From Polynucleobacter bastaniensis (lineage in GTDB: Bacteria > Pseudomonadota > Gammaproteobacteria > Burkholderiales > Burkholderiaceae): a DNA stretch of 64,000 bases. The stretch lies in assembly GCF_018882205.1 (NCBI RefSeq), contig NZ_JACVOU010000001.1, positions 62,001 through 126,000 of the forward strand, read 5' to 3'. The translations under genes were made by a program, and so were the position numbers. Below, piece by piece: positions 1-9,758 of the stretch; within the stretch, counting starts at the first letter, position 1, and each line of letters opens with the position of its first letter. Under the pieces are notes generated by a model that saw nothing but the letters and a program-made list of their open reading frames with translations, made no database searches and had not been told where the DNA came from.

Positions 1-343
1 TGCCGTACCACTTAGCAAATTCTTTGACATCTTTTAAACGGAAGTCGGCAGCTAGATCCAAAATCTTCACATTATTAGCAAGCAATTCTTTTGCTTGCGC
101 CATTGCTACGCCATGTGGTGTTGCAAAGAACACGACATCGCATTCATTTAACTTAGCTTCATCAGGGGTTGTGAATTTCAGATCAATGCGGCCACGTAAA
201 GAAGGAAACATCTCGGCTACTGGCATGCCAGCTTCTGTACGAGAAGTAATTGCCTGAATCTTGACGTCGGGGTGCTGCGCTAACAGGCGCAGTAGCTCCA
301 CCCCGGTATATCCCGTGCCGCCTACGATGCCAACTTTAATCAT
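1..343 (-). CDS. argC: N-acetyl-gamma-glutamyl-phosphate reductase, partial (N-terminal 114 residues)
   Basis: Third enzyme of arginine synthesis from glutamate; it reduces N-acetylglutamyl phosphate with NADPH in the cytoplasm. The visible N-terminus reads [17 protein letters not shown], a Rossmann nucleotide-binding turn with the GGTGYTG signature of ArgC, followed by the conserved [10 protein letters not shown] and LDLAADFRF segments. The catalytic cysteine lies beyond the left edge. The start is ATG at 343, preceded by GGAG at suitable spacing. It lies downstream of rplM-rpsI on the same strand but is separated from them by an intrinsic terminator (404-429), so it probably has its own promoter in the 60 bases between. 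Confidence 0.95.
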   Translation of the reverse strand, partial: MIKVGIVGGTGYTGVELLRLLAQHPDVKIQAITSRTEAGMPVAEMFPSLRGRIDLKFTTPDEAKLNECDVVFFATPHGVAMAQAKELLANNVKILDLAADFRLKDVKEFAKWYG

Positions 344-403
344 GCCATTCTCCAAAATACCGACAGATGCATTTTATCTCTCTAATACCCTGATTGTAGA
401 AAC

Positions 404-429
404 AAAAAAGGTCGCTTGCGCGACCTTTT
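404..429 (-). terminator. Intrinsic terminator after rpsI
   Basis: A perfect 10-bp stem (AAAAGGTCGC, 406-415, pairing with GCGACCTTTT, 420-429) around a 4-base loop. Read on the minus strand it ends in a run of six T, so it should stop the rplM-rpsI transcript before argC. It is nearly symmetric, but no plus-strand gene needs it. Confidence 0.85.
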
Positions 430-455
430 CGATAAAACTATAGCGACTGAAAGAA

Positions 456-857
456 TTAGCGCTTGCTGAACTGCTTACGACGACGCGCGCCATGCAGACC
501 AACTTTTTTACGCTCAACTTCACGAGCATCGCGAGTGACCAAGCCTGCTTTGGACAGGGCTGGCTTCAAAGTGATGTCGTAATCCATCAATGCACGGGTA
601 ACGCCGTGACGAACTGCACCAGCTTGGCCAGTTTCACCGCCACCGCTAACGTTTACTTTGATATCAAAGGTTGTTAGGTGAGCTGTGAGAGCCAAAGGCT
701 GACGAGCGATCATGCGAGATGTTTCGCGAGCAAAGTAAGCATCGATAGGTTTACCGTTAACAGTAATCTCACCTTTGCCAGATTTAATGAATACACGTGC
801 TACAGAGCTCTTGCGACGACCTGTACCGTAATTCCAATTTCCGTAATTAATAGCCAT
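456..857 (-). CDS. rpsI: 30S ribosomal protein S9
   Basis: Small-subunit ribosomal protein whose basic C-terminal tail reaches the P-site tRNA. The 133-residue product has the S9 opening [13 protein letters not shown] near residue 12, the central [19 protein letters not shown] segment and the invariant SKR C-terminus (RRRKQFSKR). The length is normal. It follows rplM by only 9 bases on the same strand, the classic L13-S9 operon, and the pair ends at the hairpin at 404-429. Confidence 0.98.
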   Translation of the reverse strand: MAINYGNWNYGTGRRKSSVARVFIKSGKGEITVNGKPIDAYFARETSRMIARQPLALTAHLTTFDIKVNVSGGGETGQAGAVRHGVTRALMDYDITLKPALSKAGLVTRDAREVERKKVGLHGARRRKQFSKR

Positions 858-866
858 TTGGTTTCC

Positions 867-1295
867 TTAAAACTCTAACGCTTTTGGCTGTTGAGCCGCA
901 TGCGGATGACTGGCGTCGCCATAGACTTTTAATTTCTTAATCATGGCATAACCTAGTGGGCCTTTTGGCAACATACCCTTCACAGCCTTCTCTAAGGCAC
1001 GACCTGGGAAACGATCTTGCATCTTATCGAAGTTAGTCGAGCTAATACCACCAGGGTATCCGCTGTGACGGTAATAAATTTTGTTCAAGCCTTTTGTGCC
1101 TGTAACACGCAGCTTAGAAGAGTTGATGACAACAATAAAGTCGCCGGTATCAACGTGTGGGGTGTATTCAGGCTTGTGCTTGCCGCGTAGACGGAGTGCC
1201 ACTTCACTGGCGACACGACCGAGGACTTTGTCCGTAGCGTCAATCACGAACCATTCATGCACCACCTCATGGGATTTTGCAGAAAAAGTTTTCAT
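867..1295 (-). CDS. rplM: 50S ribosomal protein L13
   Basis: Early-assembling large-subunit protein. At 142 residues it has the family length and motifs: [20 protein letters not shown] at the N-terminus, then [18 protein letters not shown] and YRHSGYPGG. It is first in the rplM-rpsI operon. The start is ATG at 1295. In E. coli L13 represses its own operon by binding the leader; whether that happens here cannot be read from the sequence. Confidence 0.98.
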   Translation of the reverse strand: MKTFSAKSHEVVHEWFVIDATDKVLGRVASEVALRLRGKHKPEYTPHVDTGDFIVVINSSKLRVTGTKGLNKIYYRHSGYPGGISSTNFDKMQDRFPGRALEKAVKGMLPKGPLGYAMIKKLKVYGDASHPHAAQQPKALEF

Positions 1296-1454
1296 GATTT
1301 CTCAAATTGTTATAGTCAAAAAAAGTTACTCCAACTGAACCACGTCCACCTTGGCCCTGCTTATGTTTGCAAGCTCGCAGATTCTGTAATTCACTTGGTA
1401 AAACAATTACCGCTGACTGGTTCGGTAATTCAGTAAAGCCTTGAATTGTATCCC
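1296..1454 (-). promoter_or_regulatory. Leader and presumed promoter region of rplM-rpsI
   Basis: About 160 bases between the rplM start and the terminator of the upstream candidate small RNA. The rplM promoter must lie here if that terminator is efficient, but I see no convincing -35/-10 pair. One frame on the minus strand stays open for about 60 codons without a usable start codon; I do not regard it as a gene. Confidence 0.35.
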
Positions 1455-1545
1455 AAAAAAAACCCAGGAACTAGTCCTGGGTTGGAATCCACCTATGTCT
1501 AAGTGGAGGAGACACTGGGCGGTAAATCAATCTCTTATATAAGAC
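1455..1545 (-). ncRNA. Candidate small RNA with anti-Shine-Dalgarno motif
   Basis: On the minus strand a strong intrinsic terminator (9-bp stem 1461-1469/1475-1483, AACCCAGGA with its complement, followed by eight T) has no protein gene in front of it. Just upstream is a second hairpin (CCACUU/AGGUGG, 1489-1494 with 1501-1506), and next to it the motif GTCTCCTCC (1505-1513), complementary to a Shine-Dalgarno sequence. The 5' end is uncertain; 1545 is a guess near an AT-rich TATATAAG stretch that could be a -10. I recall an Rfam family named Betaproteobacteria toxic small RNA with an anti-SD feature, but membership is not shown here. Confidence 0.55.
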
Positions 1546-1713
1546 TGACTACCAATATGGTTATTGTATCGAGAAATATGGTGCAACGCAAGAATATTGA
1601 CCAAAATCAATTTTCTGATGCTTTTAAGGAAAAATTGCTGAGCAGCTAAGCCCCATTATTATTGTTAAACTATTGATAATATTGATTAATTTATTAAATT
1701 AGGGGTCACTAAC

Positions 1714-2139
1714 ATGGAATGTCAAGTAAGTTGGTTAGGTAATGGCAGCATGGCGTTTTCGGCAAAAACAGGCAGTGGCCACCAAGTCACAATGGACGGA
1801 CCGCCCGAAGCTGGAGGCAAAAATAGCGCCCCAAGACCTATGGAGCTGATTTTGGCGGGGACTGGAGGCTGCGCTGCCTTTGATGTGGTGGCAATCCTAC
1901 AAAAAGCTCGCCAAGAGGTTAGCACCTGCGATGTCCAGCTAACAGCTGAGCGGGCAGAGACTGAACCCAAAGTATTCACCAAAATTAACCTGCATTTCAA
2001 GGTCAAAGGCAAACAACTCGATTTATCCAAGGTTGAGCGTGCAGTGAAGCTTTCCCATGAAAAGTATTGCTCCGCGACAACCATGCTCGCCAAAACGGCA
2101 GAAATTACTTATTCCATCGACGTCCTGAATGACGAATAA
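1714..2139 (+). CDS. OsmC/Ohr family protein
   Basis: Probable thiol-dependent peroxidase or related protein of the OsmC/Ohr superfamily (141 residues, family length). Two conserved cysteines are present: Cys53 in GTGGCAAFDV and Cys119 in HEKYCSATTML, the pair that reduces organic hydroperoxides in characterised members. The PRPMELILAGTGGC segment is typical of the YhfA-like OsmC branch, whose physiological role is less clear than that of Ohr. It is a single plus-strand gene between the rplM region and rnpB; the start ATG at 1714 follows AGGGG at about 9 bases. Confidence 0.88.
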   Translation: MECQVSWLGNGSMAFSAKTGSGHQVTMDGPPEAGGKNSAPRPMELILAGTGGCAAFDVVAILQKARQEVSTCDVQLTAERAETEPKVFTKINLHFKVKGKQLDLSKVERAVKLSHEKYCSATTMLAKTAEITYSIDVLNDE

Positions 2140-2150
2140 GTATTGAGAAA

Positions 2151-2461
2151 GTGCAGAGTCAATCGATAAGCCGGATTCTGTCGCCTAGATTTGCATCTAG
2201 GGGCAATCATTCCTCTAGGCCGGCAGTTACCTGACGGCTCAAGCTCCCTACCCGCAGACTCAGCGGGACGCCTCATCGCCTGCTTACTTGGGATTGCTCC
2301 AGGTGGAGGTTACCGCGTTTCACCGTAACTAAATACGCTCGTCTCTGTGGCCCTATTCCTCACGTCACCGTGGATGGCCGTTAGCCATCACCCTTCCCTA
2401 TGGAGTCCGGACTTTCCTCCCCCTCAATAATGAGGCGGCGATTGCCCAATTGACTCTGCGC
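2151..2461 (-). ncRNA. rnpB: RNase P RNA, class A
   Basis: Catalytic RNA of ribonuclease P, which removes the 5' leader of tRNA precursors. On the minus strand the conserved core GAGGAAAGTCCGGACTCC, the segment CCACAGAGACGA and the 3' signature ACAGAATCCGGCTTA appear in the right order and distance. The ends pair with each other (GCAGAGTCAATTG at the 5' end, CAATCGATTGACTCTGC-like at the 3' end), which sets the boundaries to within a few bases. It fills almost all of the gap between the OsmC gene and pyrC. A TAGACT element about 7 bases before the 5' end could be its -10. Confidence 0.96.
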
Positions 2462-2523
2462 CTGCAGTCTAACGCAGTCGCATAAGTTTGGTCTAAAAAT
2501 GAATTAGGGGCTTGTGTCGCAAC

Positions 2524-3582
2524 TTAAGCCAAGGTCCAAGCAATCGTCTCACCTGCACGTAGCGGCACAATCGTTTCGTCACCTAAAGGAAGCTCTGCAG
2601 GAATGCTTTGCGCCTGCTTTACCAAAGTTACTTTCTTGGTATTGCGTGGCAATAGATAAAAATCTGGGCCGAAGAAACTAGCAAAGCCTTCAAGTTTATC
2701 CAACTTGCCTACACTCTCAAATGCTTCAGCGTATAAACCTAATGCATTAAAAGCACTATAACAACCAGCACAACCGCAAGCAGCTTCTTTAACACCCTTG
2801 GCGTGAGGCGCACTATCGGTGCCCAAGAAAAATCTGGGGTTGCCACTCGTTGCAGCCTCCAATAGGGCGACGCGATGTTCTTCACGCTTGAGTACTGGCA
2901 AGCAGTAGTTATGCGGACGAATACCGCCAGAAAAAATCGCATTGCGATTCATTAATAAATGTTGCGGAGTAATCGTAGCGGCTATATTGTTTTTTTCAGC
3001 AGTATGCGCATCACGTACATAGTGCGCAGCTTGCTTAGTAGTAATGTGCTCAAACACAATCTTCAGTTCAAGAAAATCTTGACGTAAAGGTTCGAGCACT
3101 TGATCAATAAACACCGCCTCACGATCAAATATATCAATGTGAGCGCTAGTCACTTCACCATGTACTAACAAGGGCATACCGACGGCCTGCATTGCTTCCA
3201 GTGCAGCATAACAACGCTTGATGTCACTCACACCCGCATCACTGTTGGTTGTCGCTCCTGCAGGGTAAAGCTTAAATCCAGTAATGCCAGCATTCTTTGC
3301 TTTACGTACTTCATCCGCAGCAGTGTTATCTGTGAGATACAAGGTCATTAGCGGTGTAAAGCCAGTCACGCCCAAAGATTGAAGGCTAGCTTCAATCCGA
3401 CCGCGATACGCATTTGCCAAATCCACCGTAGTTACTGGTGGCTTCAAATTCGGCATGATGATGGCACGCGCAAATTGGCGCGCAGTATCCGCTAATACAT
3501 CTCGCATTACTTCACCATCACGAATATGCAAATGCCAGTCATCCGGCTGAATCAGTTGAATTTGTGTTGGGCTATTGGACAT
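2524..3582 (-). CDS. pyrC: Dihydroorotase
   Basis: Third step of pyrimidine synthesis: reversible cyclisation of carbamoyl aspartate to dihydroorotate. The 352-residue protein matches the class II (PyrC) length. Metal ligands are visible: His17 and His19 in [10 protein letters not shown], the lysine that becomes carboxylated (Lys104 in [16 protein letters not shown]), His141 in LLVHGEV, His179 in FEHITT and Asp256 in GTDSAPH. The upstream glycerate kinase gene ends 2 bases before its start on the same strand, so the two are co-transcribed and probably coupled. Confidence 0.97.
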   Translation of the reverse strand: MSNSPTQIQLIQPDDWHLHIRDGEVMRDVLADTARQFARAIIMPNLKPPVTTVDLANAYRGRIEASLQSLGVTGFTPLMTLYLTDNTAADEVRKAKNAGITGFKLYPAGATTNSDAGVSDIKRCYAALEAMQAVGMPLLVHGEVTSAHIDIFDREAVFIDQVLEPLRQDFLELKIVFEHITTKQAAHYVRDAHTAEKNNIAATITPQHLLMNRNAIFSGGIRPHNYCLPVLKREEHRVALLEAATSGNPRFFLGTDSAPHAKGVKEAACGCAGCYSAFNALGLYAEAFESVGKLDKLEGFASFFGPDFYLLPRNTKKVTLVKQAQSIPAELPLGDETIVPLRAGETIAWTLA

Positions 3583-3584
3583 AA

Positions 3585-4901
3585 TTATTTATCAAGCAAG
3601 ATGATGCGGAAATCGTTTACGTTTGTCAGTGTGGGGCCAGTTTCTACTAAAGCATCTAATTGCGCAAAAAAACCATAGCAATCGTGCTTCGCTAAGAACT
3701 GCGCGGGGATCAGACCTTGCTTATCGGCGGCCTGGCGAATCGCAGGAGTAAACCACGCACCAGCATTCTTTTCACTACCATCGATACCATCAGTATCTGC
3801 AGCCAATGCGGAAACATAGGGAAGATCAGTTGATGCTGCGAAGAATGAAAGTAGATACTCACTACAACGACCACCGCGGCCTTTAATTCCATTGGGGATC
3901 GTTACCGTGCACTCGCCACCCGAGATAAGAGCAATTGGCTTATCCACTTTCAAGTGCTGACGCGCTAGAGAAGCTTGTTCCATTCCTACAGCTTGAGCTT
4001 CCCCGGTAATAGTGTCTCCCAAAATCACTGGCTCATAGCCTTGTGTGAGTACGTAGTCCGCTGCAGCCTCAAGACTCTTATAGGCCGTAGCAATCACATG
4101 ATTACAGACCGCAGTATTTTGTAGATCTACTTCTTTTAAGGTCTCTGGAACTTCACCCGCAACACCACGCTGCAAATGAGATAAAACAGATTCTGGAATA
4201 GTGTCAGAGCTTAAGTGTTGTTTAGCCAAAATGTCCAGAGCATCTTGGTAAGTCGAATAATCTGGCGCACAAGGTCCACTGGCAATATCTGCAGGGGCAT
4301 CTCCAGTAACATCCGAAATCAGCAATGCTTCAACTCGAGCACCACGTGCAATAGCTAGCCTTGCCAAATTGCCACCCAGAATCGCTGACAAATGTTTGCG
4401 AACGACATTCATCTCCTCAATTGGCGCACCTGAGCGTAATAGCGCTTCGGTAGTCTTGCGCATATCTTCGATACTGATGCCAGCTTGAGGCAAAGTGAGC
4501 AAACTTGAACCGCCGCCAGAAATTAAGGCAATCAAAACGTCGCTAGTTTGTAATTCACCAACTAAGCGATAGATTTCTTTAGCGCCGTCCATGCCGGCTT
4601 GATCAGGCACTGGATGACCCGCTTCGATAATTTGGATATGACTAGTAGGGGAGTTGTGCCCATAGCGGGTCAACACTAACCCCTCAATCATTGCATTAGG
4701 CCAATGACGCTGAGCATGCGACTCTAGAGCAGTTGCCATTGATGCGCTGGCTTTGCCTGCGCCCACCACTAAACACCTTCCTTTGGGCTCCGAACCTTGA
4801 GGAAAGATCTTGCCGAGGCATTTAGGAATGATTTTATTTGGATCAGCCACCGCTAAAGCTGCGGCAAAGGCATTTTTGAGAATAGTTTCTTGCTGACTCA
4901 T
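3585..4901 (-). CDS. Glycerate 2-kinase, MOFRL family
   Basis: Phosphorylates D-glycerate to 2-phosphoglycerate, feeding glyoxylate or tartrate carbon into glycolysis. The 438-residue protein shows the GckA/TtuD plan: an N-terminal DUF4147 domain with [12 protein letters not shown] and [11 protein letters not shown], then a C-terminal MOFRL domain with [12 protein letters not shown] and [11 protein letters not shown] and the [20 protein letters not shown] block. Older annotations call this family hydroxypyruvate reductase; the sequence fits the kinase. It lies between an ABC exporter gene (9 bases upstream) and pyrC (2 bases downstream), with no other glyoxylate genes nearby. Confidence 0.9.
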   Translation of the reverse strand: MSQQETILKNAFAAALAVADPNKIIPKCLGKIFPQGSEPKGRCLVVGAGKASASMATALESHAQRHWPNAMIEGLVLTRYGHNSPTSHIQIIEAGHPVPDQAGMDGAKEIYRLVGELQTSDVLIALISGGGSSLLTLPQAGISIEDMRKTTEALLRSGAPIEEMNVVRKHLSAILGGNLARLAIARGARVEALLISDVTGDAPADIASGPCAPDYSTYQDALDILAKQHLSSDTIPESVLSHLQRGVAGEVPETLKEVDLQNTAVCNHVIATAYKSLEAAADYVLTQGYEPVILGDTITGEAQAVGMEQASLARQHLKVDKPIALISGGECTVTIPNGIKGRGGRCSEYLLSFFAASTDLPYVSALAADTDGIDGSEKNAGAWFTPAIRQAADKQGLIPAQFLAKHDCYGFFAQLDALVETGPTLTNVNDFRIILLDK

Positions 4902-4910
4902 AAAGACATT

Positions 4911-6734
4911 CTAATCAAGAATGATGCGCTCTTGCATTTGCCACATTTCAGCATATCGGCCACTAGCAGCCAATAGCTCTGCATGCGTTCCACGTTCCAC
5001 TATCTGGCCATGCTCCATGACCAAAATTTGATCCGCATGAATGATAGTAGAAAGTCGATGGGCAATGATTAAAGTCGTACGATTTTTAGCCAAACCAAGC
5101 AGCTCTTCCTGAAACGCCCGCTCCGTTTTAGAGTCCAGCGCCGATGTTGCCTCATCAAAAATTAACATTGCTGGCTTTTTGAGTAGAGTACGTGCAATCG
5201 CAACACGCTGCTTCTCACCACCAGATAATTTCAGACCCCGCTCACCTACTTGGGTGTCATAGCCATCTGGAAGATGCTTGATGAAACGATCAATTTGCGC
5301 CGCCCTAGCGGCCTCATGAACTTCTTCAATCGAAGCATTAGGATTGCCATAAGCAATGTTGTAGCCAATGGTGTCATTAAACAAGACAGTATCTTGAGGA
5401 ACAATACCAATTGCCTTGCGTAAACTCAATTGAGTGACATCCACAATATTTTGATCATCAATCAGAATCTTGCCGAACTGAACATCATAAAAACGAAACA
5501 GTAAGCGGGCTAAGGTGCTCTTGCCAGCGCCGCTCTGCCCAACCACTGCAGTAATCGTTCCCGCTGCGATATCAAAGCTGACACCCTTCAGAATTTCACG
5601 CTTAGCATCGTAATGAAATGAGACATTCTCAAAACGAACGTCTGGGCCACGGCTTTGATTACTGATACGCAAAGCCTGGGCATTAGGCACATCCGCAATT
5701 TCCTTCTCCGTATTCAGAAGCGAGAACATACGATCCATGTCAGTTAGCGCCTGCTTAATCTCACGATAGATCACACCTAAGAAATTCAGCGGAATATACA
5801 ACTGAATCATCAGGGTGTTAACCAAGACCAAATCACCTAAGGTCATAGATCCATCAATTACACCTTGCGTCGCGCGCCACAAAATTAGGACTAATCCAAC
5901 GGCAATAATTATCTGCTGTCCAAGATTGAGTACAGCTAAAGATTTTTGTGACTTCACTGCAGCTGTTTGGTAGCGGATCAAATTTTGATCGTAACGGCTA
6001 GCCTCAAAGGCTTCGTTACCGAAGTACTTGACTGTCTCAAAATTCAACAAGGAATCAATTGCCTTCTGATTCGCCTTAGAATCCATGTCATTCATGGTGC
6101 GGCGGAAATGCGTCCGCCATTCTGTTACCACAACCGTAAACGCAATATAAAGCAGCAATGCCACCAAGGTAATGATGGCAAACCACATATCGTATGCATA
6201 GGCCAAGTAACCAAGCACCAAACAAAATTCAATCAGAGTTGGCAGGATGCTGTAAAGCGAATAGGAGATCAGCGATTGAATACCACGTGTACCACGCTCA
6301 ATATCTCGACTAACCCCACCGGTCTGACGAGCTAAATGAAAGCTCAGCGCTAGAGAGTGTAGATGCTCAAAAACTTGTAGCGCCACTTTACGAACGGCAT
6401 TTTGGGTAACACGAGCAAAGAGGGATTCGCGCAGCTCAGTAAATAAAGAAGCAGAAACCCTCAAGAGACCGTAGGCCAATATCAATCCGGCCGGTACAAC
6501 CAATAAAGCTTGAGGAGAGCCTACTTTGATATTGAGCTCATCAATCAATTCCTTCATCAAAATCGGAATGCCAAGATTGGTGACCTTGGCAGCAAGCAAA
6601 CAAGTCAGGGCAATCGCAACCCTAAACTTGTACTCTAATAGGTAAGGAAGTAAGTCACGAATAACCTTCCAGTCGCTACCCTGTGATGGCTTTGAATCTG
6701 CTGCTGAATGATGATGCCCTGATGAATGTCGCAT
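4911..6734 (-). CDS. ABC exporter, fused permease and ATPase, Atm1/HMT1-like
   Basis: Half-size ABC exporter of the heavy-metal or glutathione-conjugate (Atm1) group in the inner membrane. Residues about 25-330 form a six-helix type I transmembrane domain with the Atm1-like features TQNAVRKVALQVFEHLHSL and SLLNFETVKYFGNE. The ATPase follows: Walker A GQSGAGKST, signature LSGGEKQR, Walker B MLIFDEATSALD and the H-loop IIAHRLST. The N-terminus is histidine-rich (RHSSGHHHSA), consistent with metal handling but not proof. I chose ATG 6734 over the GTG one codon upstream. It follows nudB by 9 bases. The substrate is unknown. Confidence 0.9.
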   Translation of the reverse strand: MRHSSGHHHSAADSKPSQGSDWKVIRDLLPYLLEYKFRVAIALTCLLAAKVTNLGIPILMKELIDELNIKVGSPQALLVVPAGLILAYGLLRVSASLFTELRESLFARVTQNAVRKVALQVFEHLHSLALSFHLARQTGGVSRDIERGTRGIQSLISYSLYSILPTLIEFCLVLGYLAYAYDMWFAIITLVALLLYIAFTVVVTEWRTHFRRTMNDMDSKANQKAIDSLLNFETVKYFGNEAFEASRYDQNLIRYQTAAVKSQKSLAVLNLGQQIIIAVGLVLILWRATQGVIDGSMTLGDLVLVNTLMIQLYIPLNFLGVIYREIKQALTDMDRMFSLLNTEKEIADVPNAQALRISNQSRGPDVRFENVSFHYDAKREILKGVSFDIAAGTITAVVGQSGAGKSTLARLLFRFYDVQFGKILIDDQNIVDVTQLSLRKAIGIVPQDTVLFNDTIGYNIAYGNPNASIEEVHEAARAAQIDRFIKHLPDGYDTQVGERGLKLSGGEKQRVAIARTLLKKPAMLIFDEATSALDSKTERAFQEELLGLAKNRTTLIIAHRLSTIIHADQILVMEHGQIVERGTHAELLAASGRYAEMWQMQERIILD

Positions 6735-6743
6735 CACGCTATC

Positions 6744-7202
6744 TTAGTCAGTTACGCTCTGATGCGCAGAAAATAACTTGAGAATTGCTGCGCCATTACT
6801 AGGAGAGAAACATTTTTTCGCTGCCTCAGTGTGAGGCAGCCATTGATAGGCAATGTGCTCTCTTGGCGACAATCTGACTGGGACCTCATTCGGAACAAGC
6901 AATGAGAACCAATGCTCGGTATTTATGGTCACTCCAGGGGGGTAGCGGTGACGCCATTGTGGATAAATCTCATACTCAATCCGATATTGTAGATCTCGTA
7001 AAGAGCCTGCTGGAAGAGATTGGACATCAATTCCGGTCTCTTCAAAGACTTCGCGTGCGGCAGCAGCACTAAGATCCTCATCGAGGAAATCAATGCTACC
7101 GGTAACGGATTGCCAAAAATTAACTCTATCAGCTCGCTCAATTAGCAAGACCTCCCCATTCGATTTGTAAATAACAACTAAAACCGAAATGGGGATTTTC
7201 AA
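6744..7202 (-). CDS. nudB: Dihydroneopterin triphosphate diphosphatase, Nudix
   Basis: Removes pyrophosphate from dihydroneopterin triphosphate in folate synthesis. The 152-residue Nudix protein carries GSIDFLDEDLSAAAAREVFE plus ETGID, the Nudix box, with six rather than five residues between the first Gly and Glu. The C-terminal HIAYQWLPHTEAAKKCFSPS fits NudB. Placement right after aspS is typical of betaproteobacteria. No ATG is available: an in-frame stop lies just upstream, and TTG at 7202 is the first usable start; its ribosome site is weak, so it may depend on coupling with aspS, which ends 22 bases before. Confidence 0.88.
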   Translation of the reverse strand: MKIPISVLVVIYKSNGEVLLIERADRVNFWQSVTGSIDFLDEDLSAAAAREVFEETGIDVQSLPAGSLRDLQYRIEYEIYPQWRHRYPPGVTINTEHWFSLLVPNEVPVRLSPREHIAYQWLPHTEAAKKCFSPSNGAAILKLFSAHQSVTD

Positions 7203-7224
7203 AATGATCTAAATACTGTCTTAC

Positions 7225-9024
7225 TTAAGCAGCGGGGGCAGCTTGGCGCAAACGAATATGCAACTCTTTTAACTGACGCTCGTCTACCGGGCTAGGAGCC
7301 TGAGTAAGCAAGCACTGGGCGCGCTGTGTTTTTGGGAAGGCGATGACATCACGGATAGATTCAGCACCGGTCATCATCGTGACGATACGATCTAAACCAA
7401 ATGCGATGCCACCGTGTGGAGGTGCGCCGTACTGCAAGGCATCCAATAAGAATCCAAACTTAGCTTGAGCCTCTTCGGCACCAATCTTCAAGGCGCGGAA
7501 TACCTGGCTTTGCACTGCTTCTTGATGAATACGAACTGATCCACCACCAATTTCACTGCCGTTTAGCACCATGTCATAAGCTTTGGCTAAACACTTTCCA
7601 GGACTCGATTCGAGATACTGCATATGTTCATCTTTAGGGCTAGTGAATGGATGGTGACATGCAACCCAACGGGCGTTATCTTCATCATATTCAAACATGG
7701 GGAAATCAACCACCCACAATGGCTTCCAACCTTCAGAAGATAGGCCATGCTCTTTACCCCAAGCAGAGTGACCAATCTTGAGGCGTAAACCACCGATTGC
7801 ATCATTTACAACTTTTTCTTTATCAGCACCGAAGAAAATGATGTCGCCATCTTTAGCGCCAGTGCGCTTCAAGATGCCTTTGATAGCAGCATCATGCAAG
7901 TTCTTGACGATGGGTGATTGCAAGCCATTACGACCCTCTGCAACTGAGTTCACCTTGATCCAAGCCAAACCTTTGGCGCCATAGATCGCTACAAATTGAG
8001 TGTAGTCATCAATTTCACTACGGCTAATCTCAGCACCGCCTGGTACGCACAAACCAACTACGCGCCCACCCTCTTGGTTTGCTGCACCAGAAAATACTTT
8101 GAAATCGACATCTTTCATTAAATCAGTCAATTCAGTAAATTCAAAATTCACACGCAGATCTGGCTTGTCTGAACCAAAGCGTGCCATACCCTCTGAGTAA
8201 GGCATGGTTGGAAATGGGTTTGGCAACTCTACGTTCATGGTGACTTTGAAAATATGGCGAATCATGTTTTCAAATAGCTCACGGATTTCTAGTTCATCCA
8301 AGAAAGCGGTTTCACAGTCGATCTGAGTAAATTCAGGCTGACGATCAGCACGCAAATCTTCGTCACGGAAGCACTTAGTAATTTGGTAGTAACGATCAAA
8401 ACCGGCCACCATCAACAACTGTTTAAATAGCTGGGGAGACTGTGGCAAGGCAAAGAACTGGCCATCATGAACACGTGAAGGCACCAGGTAGTCGCGCGCT
8501 CCCTCAGGGGTACTCTTCGTTAGCATTGGTGTTTCGATATCGATGAAACCTGCAGCATCGAGGTAGCGACGGCATTCCATGGCCACGTTGTAACGTAAAC
8601 GTAAATTCTTTTGCATTTGCGGACGACGCAAATCTAAAACACGGTGAGTTAAGCGAGTAGTCTCAGATAAATTCTCATCTTCCAATTGGAATGGAGGAGT
8701 AATAGACGCATTCAAAACTACTAGGCTATGGCAAAGCACTTCAATTTTTCCGCTAACTAAATCATTGTTCTCAGTACCAGCGGGACGTGCACGCACCAAA
8801 CCTTTAATCTGAATACAAAATTCATTACGAACCTGCTCAGCTAATGCAAACATTTCAGGACGATCTGGATCGCAAACAACTTGAACGAAACCTTGGTGAT
8901 CACGCAGGTCAATAAAGATCACGCCACCGTGGTCACGCCGACGATTAACCCAACCAGAGAGGGTGATCTCTTGGCCAATGAGTGATTCAGTTACCTGACC
9001 GCAGGTATGGCTTCGCATCGACAT
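7225..9024 (-). CDS. aspS: Aspartyl-tRNA synthetase
   Basis: Class II synthetase that charges tRNA-Asp, and in many bacteria lacking AsnRS also tRNA-Asn. The 599-residue protein has the N-terminal OB fold for the anticodon ([20 protein letters not shown]), class II motif 2 ([20 protein letters not shown]), the bacterial GAD insertion and motif 3 ([10 protein letters not shown]). The length is normal. The minus-strand neighbours are a DUF502 protein upstream (16 bases) and nudB downstream (22 bases), the usual betaproteobacterial order. Whether it is discriminating cannot be decided by eye. Confidence 0.98.
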   Translation of the reverse strand: MSMRSHTCGQVTESLIGQEITLSGWVNRRRDHGGVIFIDLRDHQGFVQVVCDPDRPEMFALAEQVRNEFCIQIKGLVRARPAGTENNDLVSGKIEVLCHSLVVLNASITPPFQLEDENLSETTRLTHRVLDLRRPQMQKNLRLRYNVAMECRRYLDAAGFIDIETPMLTKSTPEGARDYLVPSRVHDGQFFALPQSPQLFKQLLMVAGFDRYYQITKCFRDEDLRADRQPEFTQIDCETAFLDELEIRELFENMIRHIFKVTMNVELPNPFPTMPYSEGMARFGSDKPDLRVNFEFTELTDLMKDVDFKVFSGAANQEGGRVVGLCVPGGAEISRSEIDDYTQFVAIYGAKGLAWIKVNSVAEGRNGLQSPIVKNLHDAAIKGILKRTGAKDGDIIFFGADKEKVVNDAIGGLRLKIGHSAWGKEHGLSSEGWKPLWVVDFPMFEYDEDNARWVACHHPFTSPKDEHMQYLESSPGKCLAKAYDMVLNGSEIGGGSVRIHQEAVQSQVFRALKIGAEEAQAKFGFLLDALQYGAPPHGGIAFGLDRIVTMMTGAESIRDVIAFPKTQRAQCLLTQAPSPVDERQLKELHIRLRQAAPAA

Positions 9025-9040
9025 AACAATTTCCTATAAA

Positions 9041-9694
9041 TCAAAGATGATGGTTTGACTTAGCAGCAGTCAAACCAGTTGAACTGGTGGGGGGAACGGA
9101 TCCCATTGAAACAATATGTTTGAGCGCCTCTTCGACACTCATCTCTAATTCAATGGTGTGCGCACGTGGGACGATCATAAAAAATCCAGAGGTTGGGTTT
9201 GGAGTAGTTGGCAAGAAAACATTAACGTAGTCCTCGCCCAACTTAGCCGCCACTTCTTTTGCTGGCATACCAGTCTGAAATGCAATTGCCCAAGAATCTG
9301 CATGGGGATAGCGAATTAATAATGCCTTGCTAAACGCCTGGCCACTACCAGAAAATAAAGTGGAGGATACCTGTTGAACGCTAGAGTAAATCGATCGCAC
9401 AATCGGAATGCGATTCACCAATCGATCCCATACCTTCATCCACCACTGCCCCGCAAAATTGATTGCAAGTAGTCCGGTAATCATGATGACTGAAACAACA
9501 ATCAGAATGCCCACACCTGGTAATTCACGGAAATGTTGTAAATCACCGGAAAACTGATTAGGGAACACAGTAATAATGGCATGCATTACAGAACCAAAAA
9601 CACCGTCGAGCAAGCCCAATCCCCATCCAATCACCCAAATGGTGATTGACATCGGTGCCCACACCAGAATTCCTGCGATAAAGTATTTTTTCAT
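9041..9694 (-). CDS. DUF502 family inner-membrane protein
   Basis: Conserved membrane protein of unknown function (217 residues). Two transmembrane helices are clear: about 5-27 (IAGILVWAPMSITIWVIGWG) and about 62-85 (GILIVVSVIMITGLLAINFA). The following VNRIPIVRSIYSSVQQVS segment is the hallmark of DUF502. The C-terminal half is soluble, with VNVFLPTTPNPTSGFFMIVP. The gene lies between ubiB and aspS on the same strand, an arrangement common in Burkholderiaceae, but this does not reveal a role. Confidence 0.9.
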   Translation of the reverse strand: MKKYFIAGILVWAPMSITIWVIGWGLGLLDGVFGSVMHAIITVFPNQFSGDLQHFRELPGVGILIVVSVIMITGLLAINFAGQWWMKVWDRLVNRIPIVRSIYSSVQQVSSTLFSGSGQAFSKALLIRYPHADSWAIAFQTGMPAKEVAAKLGEDYVNVFLPTTPNPTSGFFMIVPRAHTIELEMSVEEALKHIVSMGSVPPTSSTGLTAAKSNHHL

Positions 9695-9758
9695 TTGCCC
9701 ACGCTTACGCTTTGCCTAACCTGGCATTTTAGCGGTTTAAGCGGCAATCGGCGACAGT

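Noticed and set aside
1296-1480. An open minus-strand frame of about 60 codons before rplM, including CKHKQGQGGRGSVGV.
   Set aside because: No ATG, GTG, TTG or CTG start with a ribosome site in the right place; it begins after a TAG next to a terminator and overlaps the rplM start. Most likely chance.
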